From Accumulibacter sp964420975 (GTDB lineage Bacteria > Pseudomonadota > Gammaproteobacteria > Burkholderiales > Rhodocyclaceae), in contig CAYQVH010000004.1 in NCBI GenBank assembly GCA_964420975.1, positions 62,001 to 126,000 on the forward strand: a stretch of 64,000 nucleotides of DNA, in the 5' to 3' direction. Positions 43,804-52,366 of the stretch are shown in pieces. Below the pieces are notes generated by a model that had not been told where the DNA came from, searched no databases, and saw only the letters and a list, made by a program, of their open reading frames with translations. Made by a program: the position numbers and the translations under genes. Position 1 is the first letter of the stretch; the number at the start of each line of letters is the position of its first letter.

Positions 43804-44943
43804 CTACAGGTCGTTCTGCCCGGTCGCGGCGGCGATTGCTGCCCGAACGACGGCGGTCTGACAGTCTTCCAGGCCTATCCATAGCGGCAGCCGCACCAAA
43901 CGATCGGCGAGGTCCCAGGTGTGGGTCAGACTTCCGTGAGCGCGTCCTGCCGTCTGGCCGTAGGGCGCTCGGTCGAGTGGAACATAATGGAAGACCGCAT
44001 GAATGTCGCTTTCCTTCAGACGCGCGATGAACTCGCTGCGGCGTTGCAGGTTCGGCAGCAAGAGGTAATAGATGTGCGCGTTGTGGGTGCACTGGGAGGG
44101 GACGATCGGTCGGCGCACATGGCCAGCCTTCTCGATCTCGGCAAACCACTGGTGGTAGTAACTCCACATCGCGAGCCGCCGACGAGTAATGGCTTCGGCC
44201 TCTTCCATCTGTGCCCACAGGAATGCGGCGACGAGTTCCGAGGTCAGATACGACGAGCCGATGTCGACCCAGGTGTACTTGTCCACCTGGCCTCGAAAGA
44301 AGCGCGCTCGGTCAGTACCTTTCTCGCGAATGATCTCGGCGCGCTCGGCCATCGCCGCCTCATTGACCAGCAAGGCGCCGCCTTCGCCGGAAATGATGTT
44401 CTTGGTTTCGTGAAACGAGAGGGCGCCGAGGTGACCGATTGAGCCAAGTGGCCGCCCCTTGTAACTCGACATCACGCCCTGAGCGGCGTCTTCGATGACG
44501 ATCAAGTTGTGACGCCGCGCGATGTCCATGATGGTGTCCATCTCGCACGCGACGCCGGCGTAATGCACCGGAACGATCGCTCGTGTGCGTTCGGTGATCG
44601 CCGCTTCGATCTTGGTTTCGTCGATGTTCAAGGTGTCCGGCCGAATGTCGACGAAGACCGGTACCGCGCGCCGGAGAACGAAGGCGTTGGCGGTCGAGAC
44701 GAAGGTGAAGGAGGGCATGATCACTTCGTCGCCTGGTTGAAGGTTGGCGAGTAGAGCGGCCATTTCCAGCGCCGCCGTACAGGAGTGGGTCAGCAACGCC
44801 TTGTGGGTACCGGTCTTGGTTTCAAGCCAGGCGTGGCACTTCTTGGTAAAGCCACCGTCGCCGGCAAGGTTGCCGGCGGCGTGCGCCTGGGCGATGTACC
44901 AGAGTTCCTTGCCTGTCATGTAAGGCCGGTTGAACGGAATCAT
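43804..44943 (-). CDS. wecE: DegT/DnrJ/EryC1 sugar aminotransferase, RffA/WecE-like
   Basis: A 379-residue PLP enzyme of the sugar aminotransferase family. The pattern MIPFNRPYMTGKELWYIAQA with GNLAGDGGFTKKCHAWLE is typical of dTDP-4-amino-4,6-dideoxygalactose transaminase (RffA/WecE/FcnA). The PLP lysine is in LSFHETKNIISGEGGALLV, and the ring-stacking aspartate is in LIVIEDAAQGVMSSYKG. The product would be an amino-dideoxy sugar for surface glycans. No dTDP-sugar synthesis genes are in the window; only a small EamA-type transporter lies upstream. The ATG is preceded by AAGGAGC. Confidence 0.85.
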   Translation of the reverse strand: MIPFNRPYMTGKELWYIAQAHAAGNLAGDGGFTKKCHAWLETKTGTHKALLTHSCTAALEMAALLANLQPGDEVIMPSFTFVSTANAFVLRRAVPVFVDIRPDTLNIDETKIEAAITERTRAIVPVHYAGVACEMDTIMDIARRHNLIVIEDAAQGVMSSYKGRPLGSIGHLGALSFHETKNIISGEGGALLVNEAAMAERAEIIREKGTDRARFFRGQVDKYTWVDIGSSYLTSELVAAFLWAQMEEAEAITRRRLAMWSYYHQWFAEIEKAGHVRRPIVPSQCTHNAHIYYLLLPNLQRRSEFIARLKESDIHAVFHYVPLDRAPYGQTAGRAHGSLTHTWDLADRLVRLPLWIGLEDCQTAVVRAAIAAATGQNDL

Positions 44944-45001
44944 CGAGTAATTGCTCCTTAAGCTGGTGTAGTCGGCGCGACTGACGGGAAGGTCCAGCCG
45001 C

Positions 45002-45382
45002 CTAACGGGTCATGACGATGAGGCCGCTGACGACCATCAAGGTGCCCAGCAGGCGAGTGAGAGTGACTTGTTCACTGAGGAAAAGCACCGAAAATCCCAT
45101 CACGATGACGAACGCCAAGCTCATGAAGGGATACGCATAATTGAGTTCGAAGCGGGTCATCGCCGCCATCCAGGCCAGCGAGGCGACGAACGCTGAAACG
45201 AAGCCACTGAGAATCCAGGGGTTGAAGAACTGTTGCAGCAGGAAACACAGCTTGTCAAAGTGGTTTTCAGGCAGCGGCCCGGCGCTTCCCATCTGCCATT
45301 TGAGCACCAGCTGCCCGTAAACCGTGAAAAAGAGCGTCAGGGCGATGTACACGTGTCCTGCAACGTCAAAGCGAGATGGCAT
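45002..45382 (-). CDS. EamA/SMR-like half-size membrane transporter
   Basis: A 126-residue protein with four hydrophobic helices (VYIALTLFFTVYGQLVLKWQ, then PWILSGFVSAFVASLAWMAA, AYPFMSLAFVIVMGFSVLFL and LLGTLMVVSGLIVM). It resembles the EamA/SMR superfamily half-units such as ArnE/ArnF, which flip lipid-linked aminosugars. ATG 45382 (MPSRFDVAGH) has AAAGGAAA upstream. It is followed 58 nt later by the sugar aminotransferase gene on the same strand, so a role in moving an undecaprenyl-linked amino sugar is plausible (inference). Confidence 0.72.
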   Translation of the reverse strand: MPSRFDVAGHVYIALTLFFTVYGQLVLKWQMGSAGPLPENHFDKLCFLLQQFFNPWILSGFVSAFVASLAWMAAMTRFELNYAYPFMSLAFVIVMGFSVLFLSEQVTLTRLLGTLMVVSGLIVMTR

Positions 45383-45592
45383 CAGGTTTGTTTCCTTTCG
45401 GACGGATACGCCAGCGCCGGCGGGTGGCGAGCGACAATTGTCATTGGTTGCTAGGGGGGATCGACCGTGGCAGCCAGGCGGCACACCTGGTCGCGGCACG
45501 TTGGCGGGCAAGCTTACGCCGGGACACAGCGATCAATCGTGACCAAGTCGTCACTCTCGATCGACCAGCGCGAGAAACGCCACAGCAAGCAA

Positions 45593-48241
45593 TCAATCAA
45601 CGGCGACCCGAGCGAGGCACGACAGGTCGCCGCGTAGCAGCGCCGGACGGACGGAGGTCAAATCGGCGCCGCTTTGCACGACGCGAGTAAACTCTTTCGC
45701 GGTCCTTGGTGGCCCGACGTAGAGGGCGCCCACCAGGACACCCTGGCGGACGATCAACCGCCACCACGCTGCATCGCCGGCGGTCGCCGTGAATTCCTCG
45801 TCGCCGGCTTGAGCCGCCACCTCACCGAAACTGCGCAGATCGATGCCGTCGCACTTGAGCTGAAGAACGATGCGGGGCGGCTGGTAGCTGCGTGCCTGTC
45901 CGAGAATCGCTGCTGTCGCAGTCGCCGCCTGCGCGGTAGCGACCGTCCACAGGCCGCTGATCGCACCGGGGAGTTCGGCGACGTCGCCGACGGCGTAGAT
46001 GTTGGGGTCGCTACTGCGCAGGGAAGCGTCGACCTTGACTCCGCGCCCGACGTCGAGTCCGGCGGCACGTGCCAGCTCGAGGTTGGCGTTGATTCCCAGA
46101 CAGGCGACAAACACGTCGGCCCGGGCGCAGGGTCCGTGCGCCAGCCACGCGCCGTGCAGCCGGTCCGCTTGGCTTTCCCAGCGACTGACGCTGACTTCAG
46201 TCAGCACCTGCATGCCGATCCCTTCGAGGTAGGAGGCCAGGCGGGCAGCGCCTTCGCGGTCGAGCTGGGCGTTCATCAAGCGATCGGCGCGTTGCAGCAG
46301 CGTGACGTGCAGCCCGAGGTGGTGCAACGCATCCGCGGCCTCGACGCCGAGCACGCCGCCGCCGAGAACCACTGCCCGGCGCGCGCTGTGGAGCTGGATG
46401 TAGTTGCGCAGCGCGAGAGCGTCGTCGGCCGAGCGCAGAACGAAGGCGTTCTCGTAGGACAAGAAATCCGGGGCGGGCGTCGTACAGTGCGCGCCGGTGG
46501 CAAGGATCAGTTTGTCGTACGGCAACGATTCCCCGGTCGCCAGCGAGACGCACTTGTGGTGTCGATCGATGGATCGGACGATCGTATTGCGCCAGACCTC
46601 GACGCGGTTGGCCGTGTACCAGTTGTCCGGAATCAGTTGCAGACCGTCCATCCCGGTACGACCGTAAACCAGCCTGCCGATTGCCATTCGGTTGTAGAAA
46701 TGCAGCGGTTCGCTGGTAATCAGGTTGATTTGCAGCGAGGGGCTCAGACGACGCAACTGTTCGGCGGCGCTCGTTCCGGCGACGCCGTTGCCAATAATTA
46801 CGACGCGCTGCACGCCGGCGGCGGGCGCATGATCGACCATCGGGACTTGCGTCGCGGGTGTCTGCTCGCCGCCGGCCGCGTTCGGATCGCGGTCGATCAC
46901 CACCGGCCCGCTGACCCGGCACATGCACGCCAGCCTGGCCTTGCCCTCCAGACCCATCCGCCTGAGCGTCGCGAGTTCGTCGTCACCGGCGGGCGACAGA
47001 TGCTTGCCACCAGAGCAGACGGCGACTGCGTCGGCGCCACAGACGCCGGCGCGGCAACCGAAGTTAATCTTCAGCCCGGCGCCCTCGATCGCTTCGAGCA
47101 GCGTTGCACCCTTCGCCACCGGGAACGTCACCCGCGACTCGCGGTCGGTGACTTCGGCTCCCTGTCCGCGGACAAAGCGGGTGCGCAGCTGCGTTTTCTG
47201 ACCTGATGCGGCAGCCGGTTCAGCGGTTCGAGTGGAGGCTGCACGATACAGTCGCTCGGCCTGCAGGCTGGCGACGACGAGGATGGCGCCGCCGATGACT
47301 CCGACGCTGCGGCTCGCCGCCGTCAGCCACCCGGGTGCGCTGACTTCCAGCAAGGTCGCCAGCGTGCCGAGGATGATCGGACCGGCGAACCAGTAAAACA
47401 GGGCGAGAGCGCTCGCTGCAAAGACGGCCGCAACGCGATGCGGCGACAGTGAAAAGCAGCTGGTGGCGATCGCATAGAGTCCCACCGAGGCGCAGCAGGC
47501 GGCAAGCAAAAGGCCGAGGTAAAGCGGGTAGCCGTACGCGGGTGCGGGTCCCTGCAGGAAGTAGCCGCCGATAAGGCCCGGTAGAAGACCGATGAACAGC
47601 CGACGCTGGGCGGCGTAGCGCGGATCTTGGTCGGCGAAATCGGCAAAGATGGCGGCGCGTGGATTGAAGTCGTAGCAGTTCTTCTGGCAGCCGATGCAGG
47701 TCGGGCAATAGCCGTTGGGGACAACGACCAAGGGCGCGTGACCGTAGGTTCGTTGAATCGGACCCAACGGGCAGAAAGTACCGCACCATCCGCTTCGCCC
47801 GCGGAAGAGCAGGCCGCCGATGAAAGCCAAAGCCAGAACACCGACGATGCCGGCTGCGACGAGTTCGCCGCGGTGATTGAGCAAGGGGGCGCGGGCGGCG
47901 ACGCAAGCAAGAAAGAGACCGACTGCAACGAGAAATGCGGAGTCACGCCACTTCCCGGAAAGGGCGCCGTCGCGACTCGCACCGGTCATGCGCGGGATCT
48001 GGTTGACAAACGCCATCGGACAGATCTGTCGCCACAGTCCCGGCGCAACAATCAGAATGGCCGGCAGCACAGGGATCGCCAACCCCCACCACAGTTGCAG
48101 TCCGAGTGGGGGATTGGCGGTCAGAAGCGCAGCAAATGCGAGCGTTGCCAGCAGGGTGAGGACGCGCAGCACCTGCCAGCCGAACGCCGGAACGGCGGAG
48201 TGACGTTTCGTGTAATTGGCGAAGAAAAGCTCGGGGGTCAT
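45593..48241 (-). CDS. Fusion oxidoreductase: membrane [4Fe-4S] module, [2Fe-2S] ferredoxin, FAD/NAD(P) reductase
   Basis: An 882-residue three-part fusion. Residues about 1-335 form a polytopic membrane domain like NosR/RdxA/NapH proteins, with GWCGTFCPLGPIQ (C153, C157) and YCPTCIGCQKNC (C179, C182, C185, C189). Residues about 350-450 form a plant-type [2Fe-2S] ferredoxin with C396, C401, C409 and C439/C441. Residues about 478-880 form a NirB/rubredoxin-reductase-like flavoprotein with VVIIGNGVAGTSAAEQL, a second dinucleotide motif VVLGGGVLGVEAADALHHLG and NIYAVGDVAELPG. It could shuttle electrons between NAD(P)H and the membrane or an unknown acceptor. No terminal reductase is nearby. ATG 48241 is 15 nt after the stop of a cNMP-binding gene. 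Confidence 0.8.
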   Translation of the reverse strand: MTPELFFANYTKRHSAVPAFGWQVLRVLTLLATLAFAALLTANPPLGLQLWWGLAIPVLPAILIVAPGLWRQICPMAFVNQIPRMTGASRDGALSGKWRDSAFLVAVGLFLACVAARAPLLNHRGELVAAGIVGVLALAFIGGLLFRGRSGWCGTFCPLGPIQRTYGHAPLVVVPNGYCPTCIGCQKNCYDFNPRAAIFADFADQDPRYAAQRRLFIGLLPGLIGGYFLQGPAPAYGYPLYLGLLLAACCASVGLYAIATSCFSLSPHRVAAVFAASALALFYWFAGPIILGTLATLLEVSAPGWLTAASRSVGVIGGAILVVASLQAERLYRAASTRTAEPAAASGQKTQLRTRFVRGQGAEVTDRESRVTFPVAKGATLLEAIEGAGLKINFGCRAGVCGADAVAVCSGGKHLSPAGDDELATLRRMGLEGKARLACMCRVSGPVVIDRDPNAAGGEQTPATQVPMVDHAPAAGVQRVVIIGNGVAGTSAAEQLRRLSPSLQINLITSEPLHFYNRMAIGRLVYGRTGMDGLQLIPDNWYTANRVEVWRNTIVRSIDRHHKCVSLATGESLPYDKLILATGAHCTTPAPDFLSYENAFVLRSADDALALRNYIQLHSARRAVVLGGGVLGVEAADALHHLGLHVTLLQRADRLMNAQLDREGAARLASYLEGIGMQVLTEVSVSRWESQADRLHGAWLAHGPCARADVFVACLGINANLELARAAGLDVGRGVKVDASLRSSDPNIYAVGDVAELPGAISGLWTVATAQAATATAAILGQARSYQPPRIVLQLKCDGIDLRSFGEVAAQAGDEEFTATAGDAAWWRLIVRQGVLVGALYVGPPRTAKEFTRVVQSGADLTSVRPALLRGDLSCLARVAVD

Positions 48242-48255
48242 GGTCTTGTCGCTCT

Positions 48256-48729
48256 TCAACACGCAACCCGCAGCCTGCGCAGGCGGCGGCTGGTGTAGGC
48301 GGCAATATCCTGCAGCAAGGCGATCGCCAGCGCCGGCTTCCAGGCCGCCAGTTGTTCAAACGACGTTCGACGCAGGGCGAGAATTTCAGTACTTTCGAGT
48401 GCGGTCGCGTTGATTGCGCTGGCCTCGCCGTCGAGGAACGATGAAATCGAGAACACTTCCCCCTCGGACAGATCCTCGAAGGAGTGCTTTCCTCGGTCGT
48501 CCTCGCCTTCCGTCAGGCGAACGCTGCCTGAAACGATGATCAGCAGGGTGTCATTTCGCTCACCGGCGCTGACGATGCGGCTACCCGGCGCGTAGCGCAA
48601 GGCGGCGGCAAACTGTTCGAGGCTGTCGAGGTCTGCGTCCGAAAGCTCGCGCAGGACGGGGCGCAAGCGCACGGTGTCTGGGGTTTCACGCGCTCGACCT
48701 TCGGGATTATCGTAGCCAAAGAAATCCAT
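48256..48729 (-). CDS. Cyclic-nucleotide-binding domain protein without HTH
   Basis: A 157-residue protein made almost wholly of one cNMP-binding (Crp/Fnr N-terminal) domain: FAAALRYAPGSRIVSAGERN, LLIIVSGSVRLTEGEDD, LSEGEVFSISSFLDGEASA and ALESTEILALRRTSFEQL. There is no room for a DNA-binding HTH, so it is not a Crp-type transcription factor. The start MDFFGYDNPEGRA at 48729 follows GGAGGAG. It is directly upstream of the three-part oxidoreductase gene, which suggests it is a regulatory or redox-sensing partner of that enzyme (inference). Confidence 0.82.
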   Translation of the reverse strand: MDFFGYDNPEGRARETPDTVRLRPVLRELSDADLDSLEQFAAALRYAPGSRIVSAGERNDTLLIIVSGSVRLTEGEDDRGKHSFEDLSEGEVFSISSFLDGEASAINATALESTEILALRRTSFEQLAAWKPALAIALLQDIAAYTSRRLRRLRVAC

Positions 48730-48811
48730 GCACTCCTCCGCAGCGCACGCGGTCGGCCTCACGCGTGGCGAAAACGAAGACCAAGCCCAGTGGCCGAATC
48801 GGGTGGGTGAG

Positions 48812-50425
48812 TCAGTGATTTTCCACGTGATCGCCGTCGCCGGGATCGGAAGCGAAGCGTTCGCAGAACGAGGATGCCGGACGTTCTGGGTGAATCGGCG
48901 GGCGGCTATTCCAGCGCTCGACATAAACCTCCCATAGCCGGGCCTTGCGCGAGCCGATCAGTTGTCCGAAGCGACCTTCGGCGGATACCGATCGCTCGAC
49001 GGCCTCCGGCGACAGTTCGTGGTTGAGCACGCGGGCGGCGCCGCGAATCGCGCTTCCCATCAAGCGCAGTCGCTCGTGCAATTCGTGCAGGCTCGCCTGG
49101 AAAGACTGCGGGCGATCGAGGTACGCCTTGCGTGGCGGACCGAAGAGTACACGCAAGGCTTCTTCGGTGGTCGGCATGATCGCCAGGGGGTTGCTGCCGG
49201 TGGCGTTCGCTCTTCCAGTGCGGGATCGATCGAGCACGGTGTCGCAAAGCGCGAGCAGCTCGCGCAGTTCTCCGCTCAACAGGACAATCAGCTCGGCCAG
49301 GCTGTTGCCGAGAGCAGCGGCATCGCGTTCGTGCAGGTCGTTCGGCGACAGCCCGAGGCCGCGGGCGATCGCCGCCAGCACGGCTTCGTCGGCAACCGCT
49401 GCGGCCGCTGCTTCCGTCGCCCTGGCTGGGGCGGCGCTTGTGCTCGTCTCCTGCGTTTCGGCCATCCGTTTCCCGGCGGGCACCAGGCGCGTCACGTCGC
49501 CGACTGGCAGCGCAGCGGTGGCGCGCTCTGGCCGGTCCGATGCCTCCTGTTCGGCGTTTGGGACGACGTCGGCATCACTGCCAGCGAGTAGCGCCGCCGG
49601 GTCGCCACCGCGTCGCGCCTTGCTCGTGCGCCGAACCGGCGACGAACGATCGCCGGTTGCCGGAGCGGGTTTGGTCGATCGGTTCTCGGCTTCCGCTCGG
49701 CCGTCACCCGCCGCCGGCGGATCGACCCTGCCGGTGATGCCGACCGCGACGAGGTAGCCTCCGATCAATAATTGATCGCCGTCTTGCAGTCGGCAAGGGT
49801 TCGCCGGGCGCTCGCTGGCGCCGTTGATGAACGTGCCGTTGGCCGACGTGTCGTCGAGGAAAAAGGCATCGTCGGCGAACCGGATGCTGCAGTGTTCACG
49901 TGAGACCCCGCCGCTGCGGTCCGGGAGGACCCAGTCGGCGCCTTCGTGGCGACCGATCCGGAGCATCCCTTGCCGGCCGAGGCTGGCCGTGGCGACGGCC
50001 GGGCCGCCGGCGTCCGGCGCCTTCAAGACGCTCAACTGTAGCCGCGGCTCAGCGTCCGGTCGGCGGACGATGCGCGTCGCTTCCTCTGCAGCCGTGTGTC
50101 GGCCAACCGCCCCGATCTCGACCCGCACACAGTGGCTGCCGATCGACAGCCGATCGCCGTCTCGCAAGCGGTATGGACTGCCGATCCGCGTCGGACTGCC
50201 CTCGATGAAGGTGCCGTTGGCAGACAGATCGTGCAGCAGGTAATCGCCATCGACGTAGCGAATCTCGCAGTGCGTGCCGGACAATAGGCGGTTGCGGTCC
50301 GGCAGCATCCAGTCGGCAGTCTGCGAGCGGCCGATCGTTAGCCGCTGGCGAGCGCCAAACTCGATGCGGGTCGCCACTGTCGGCGGCAGGTCGTCGGCGT
50401 TCTCGATCGTCAGGCGAAGCGTCAT
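48812..50425 (-). CDS. Double-FHA protein with TagH-like C-terminal domain
   Basis: A 537-residue protein. Two FHA phosphothreonine-binding domains lie at the N-terminus: FHA1 (~20-95, LTIGRSQTADWMLPDRNRLL, LHDLSANGTFIEG) and FHA2 (~135-215, RIGRHEGADWVLPDRSGG, SREHCSIRF, DDTSANGTFINGA). A low-complexity linker follows. The C-terminal block (NPLAIMPTTEEALRVLFGPP, HELHERLRLMGSAIRGAARV) resembles the TagH/type VI secretion FHA domain tail. No other type VI genes are in the window. A Ser/Thr kinase 10 kb away could phosphorylate ligands, but no link is shown. Confidence 0.82.
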   Translation of the reverse strand: MTLRLTIENADDLPPTVATRIEFGARQRLTIGRSQTADWMLPDRNRLLSGTHCEIRYVDGDYLLHDLSANGTFIEGSPTRIGSPYRLRDGDRLSIGSHCVRVEIGAVGRHTAAEEATRIVRRPDAEPRLQLSVLKAPDAGGPAVATASLGRQGMLRIGRHEGADWVLPDRSGGVSREHCSIRFADDAFFLDDTSANGTFINGASERPANPCRLQDGDQLLIGGYLVAVGITGRVDPPAAGDGRAEAENRSTKPAPATGDRSSPVRRTSKARRGGDPAALLAGSDADVVPNAEQEASDRPERATAALPVGDVTRLVPAGKRMAETQETSTSAAPARATEAAAAAVADEAVLAAIARGLGLSPNDLHERDAAALGNSLAELIVLLSGELRELLALCDTVLDRSRTGRANATGSNPLAIMPTTEEALRVLFGPPRKAYLDRPQSFQASLHELHERLRLMGSAIRGAARVLNHELSPEAVERSVSAEGRFGQLIGSRKARLWEVYVERWNSRPPIHPERPASSFCERFASDPGDGDHVENH

Positions 50426-50784
50426 CAACGGTCCCTGGCAAATGGTGGTCGCGCTTCTTCGTCGTTGCGCCGAAAGCCCTACGGGTCGGCGTCGCGCGAG
50501 GTTTTCACGGTCTGAATTCTCGGTCAAAGCGCTTCAGTCGGGCAAGGAGTTTGATCGCCGCGAACTAACGATGCGCTTTTTCCGACCCCCGCGGCGGGGT
50601 TTGACGATTGCCGTCGAGGTCGGAGATACTTCACCTGCGTGGGCGAGGTAGCCGGTTGTGGCAACCCTTTCCGCAGCGTTTGCCAGGAAGGCGAGGGCGC
50701 TTGCCGTGAGGGCCTGCGCCGACCTTCCCCGAGCCCAACAAAAGAGTTTCGCAGTGACGTTTATCCATCGCGAAGGAAGCAGCC
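50426..50784. other. Divergent spacer between FHA gene and EEP fusion gene
   Basis: It holds a promoter candidate for the rightward gene (50601-50630). The remaining sequence has no recognisable gene. Confidence 0.5.
50601..50630 (+). promoter_or_regulatory. Promoter candidate upstream of the EEP fusion gene
   Basis: TTGACG, 18 nt, then GATACT, about 155 nt upstream of the ATG at 50785. Consensus match only. Confidence 0.35.
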
Positions 50785-52290
50785 ATGAGCACGATCAGTC
50801 TGTTCTACGCGCGTAGCCTGATCAGCAGGCGCGGATCGGTCGTCGAACAGCAGCTCACGGTCGCGGTGCTGGTCGAGCATCTCGCCTACGACAAGCGTGT
50901 CGACGTCGCCTGGGCGGGTGAGGACGGCGCTTGGCACACTTTTCCCGCGGTCTACCGGGGGGTCGCCGATCAGCAACGTGAATGCTGGCTGGCCGACATG
51001 AGGTTTGCCCTGGGCAGCGACCGCTCGCTTCCCGGAAACGTCGAGTTTGCCTTGCGTTATCAGGTGCTTGGACGCGAGTACTGGGACAACAACCAAGGCG
51101 TCAATTACTCTATCGAGGCGGACTCGGGGGTCCTGCTGGGCCCTGGTTGGCAGATCGTGACCAGCGGCTACGAGGGCCGCCTGATGGACGGGGAAACACA
51201 GTTTCCGGTCGTTGTTGCGGTGGCCGAAACTCTCGGGCCACGTCGGGTGACCGTGCAATGGAGCAACGACGACTGGCGGACCACGAAACAGCAGCCGTGC
51301 GTCTTTTCCCGCACCTACTGGAACGAAACGTATCTGAGCAACGCGCGGAATCCGAACCAGTACGGCTGCCGGGTGTGGAGCGGCAGTCTGCCGCTTGGCG
51401 ACTCGTTTCGCGTCGAGTACCGAGTCTGTTGTGAAACCCGGCACGGAACCGTTCTTGGCGACCCTTTCGGCCGCAACCTGGTTCTCGAACGACCGGCGCT
51501 CAAAGTGCTCACGCTTAACCTGCATTGCTGTCAGGAGGATCGTCAGGATTACAAGTTGTCGCAGGTCGCCAAGGCGATCGGCGATCTTGACGTCGATATC
51601 GTCTGCCTGCAGGAAGTCGCCGAACCGTGGAACGACGGGCGGGGCGATTGGCAGGCGAATACGGCTCGGATCATCAATGAGCGATTGACCTCACCGTACC
51701 ACTTGGTCAGCGACTGGTCGCATCGTGGATTCGATCGCTACCGCGAGGGCATCGCCCTACTCAGTCGTCACCCGATTCGTAAACACTCGGCGCGCTACGT
51801 TTCGGCAACCGCTGACCCCTACAACATCCATTCGCGCAAGGTCGTCATGGCGCAGATCGAGGTGCCGTACCTGGGTCCGGTCAATGTCTTTTCGTCGCAT
51901 CTGAGCTGGTGGGACGAAGGCTTTGCGGAACAGTTTCGCACGCTGCGGCAATGGGCCACCCGTGAGCAGAGCCGGAACGTCAAGGCGACTTTGCTCGCTG
52001 GCGATTTCAACATCAAGGCGGGTGGCGACGGCTATCGACTGGTGATGGCGGCGAAGGAATACGACGACCAGTTCCTGATGGCGCAATCCCCCGATCTCTG
52101 CCAAAAGCTATTCGGAGGCAGCGACGAAGCCGCGCTTCGCGATCTGGAGGACGACCAGCGCATCGATTACGTCTTTCTTCGCCGCGGCAGTTCACTGCGG
52201 GTGGTCGCCGCGCGGGTCGTGTTTACCGAGCAGGATTATGGAACCGTCTCCGACCATCCAGGCTATCTGATGACGTTTGTTCCCACGTAG
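50785..52290 (+). CDS. Carbohydrate-binding-like / endonuclease-exonuclease-phosphatase fusion
   Basis: A 501-residue protein. The N-terminal half resembles family-21-type starch/glycogen-binding modules: REYWDNNQGVNYSIEADSG carries the hallmark WDNN-G-NY motif near residue 97-110, and a second beta-sandwich has VTVQWSNDDWRTTKQQPCVF. From about 240 the EEP (DNase I-like) fold begins: TLNLHCCQEDRQDYK, VDIVCLQEVAEPW (metal-binding Glu), FSSHLSWWD (His), LAGDFNIKA (Asp/Asn) and SDHPGYL (Asp-His). All EEP catalytic positions appear intact, so phosphodiesterase or phosphatase activity is likely, with unknown substrate. No signal peptide. The next gene is a PLD-like protein. RBS AAGGAAG. Confidence 0.8.
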   Translation: MSTISLFYARSLISRRGSVVEQQLTVAVLVEHLAYDKRVDVAWAGEDGAWHTFPAVYRGVADQQRECWLADMRFALGSDRSLPGNVEFALRYQVLGREYWDNNQGVNYSIEADSGVLLGPGWQIVTSGYEGRLMDGETQFPVVVAVAETLGPRRVTVQWSNDDWRTTKQQPCVFSRTYWNETYLSNARNPNQYGCRVWSGSLPLGDSFRVEYRVCCETRHGTVLGDPFGRNLVLERPALKVLTLNLHCCQEDRQDYKLSQVAKAIGDLDVDIVCLQEVAEPWNDGRGDWQANTARIINERLTSPYHLVSDWSHRGFDRYREGIALLSRHPIRKHSARYVSATADPYNIHSRKVVMAQIEVPYLGPVNVFSSHLSWWDEGFAEQFRTLRQWATREQSRNVKATLLAGDFNIKAGGDGYRLVMAAKEYDDQFLMAQSPDLCQKLFGGSDEAALRDLEDDQRIDYVFLRRGSSLRVVAARVVFTEQDYGTVSDHPGYLMTFVPT

Positions 52291-52299
52291 CGGGCAGCT

Positions 52300-52321
52300 G
52301 GGCAGCGACCCTGCGCTGCCC
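52300..52321 (+). terminator. Hairpin after the EEP fusion gene
   Basis: GGGCAGCG and CGCTGCCC form an 8-bp stem with a 6-nt loop, 9 nt past the stop. No T-run follows, so termination is uncertain. Confidence 0.35.
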
Positions 52322-52366
52322 GGCACCGAAGTCCGACCCTAAAACAACAGGATTCGCCAACCAGCG

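Noticed and set aside
43763..43805. Bidirectional terminator between der and the aminotransferase gene
   Set aside because: AGCCGCCT/AGGCGGCT form only 8 bp across a 27-nt loop and there is no T-run, so support is weak.
45674..47206. 510-codon plus-strand frame inside the fusion oxidoreductase
   Set aside because: Antisense shadow of the flavoprotein domain; composition is arginine/glutamine/valine-rich noise.
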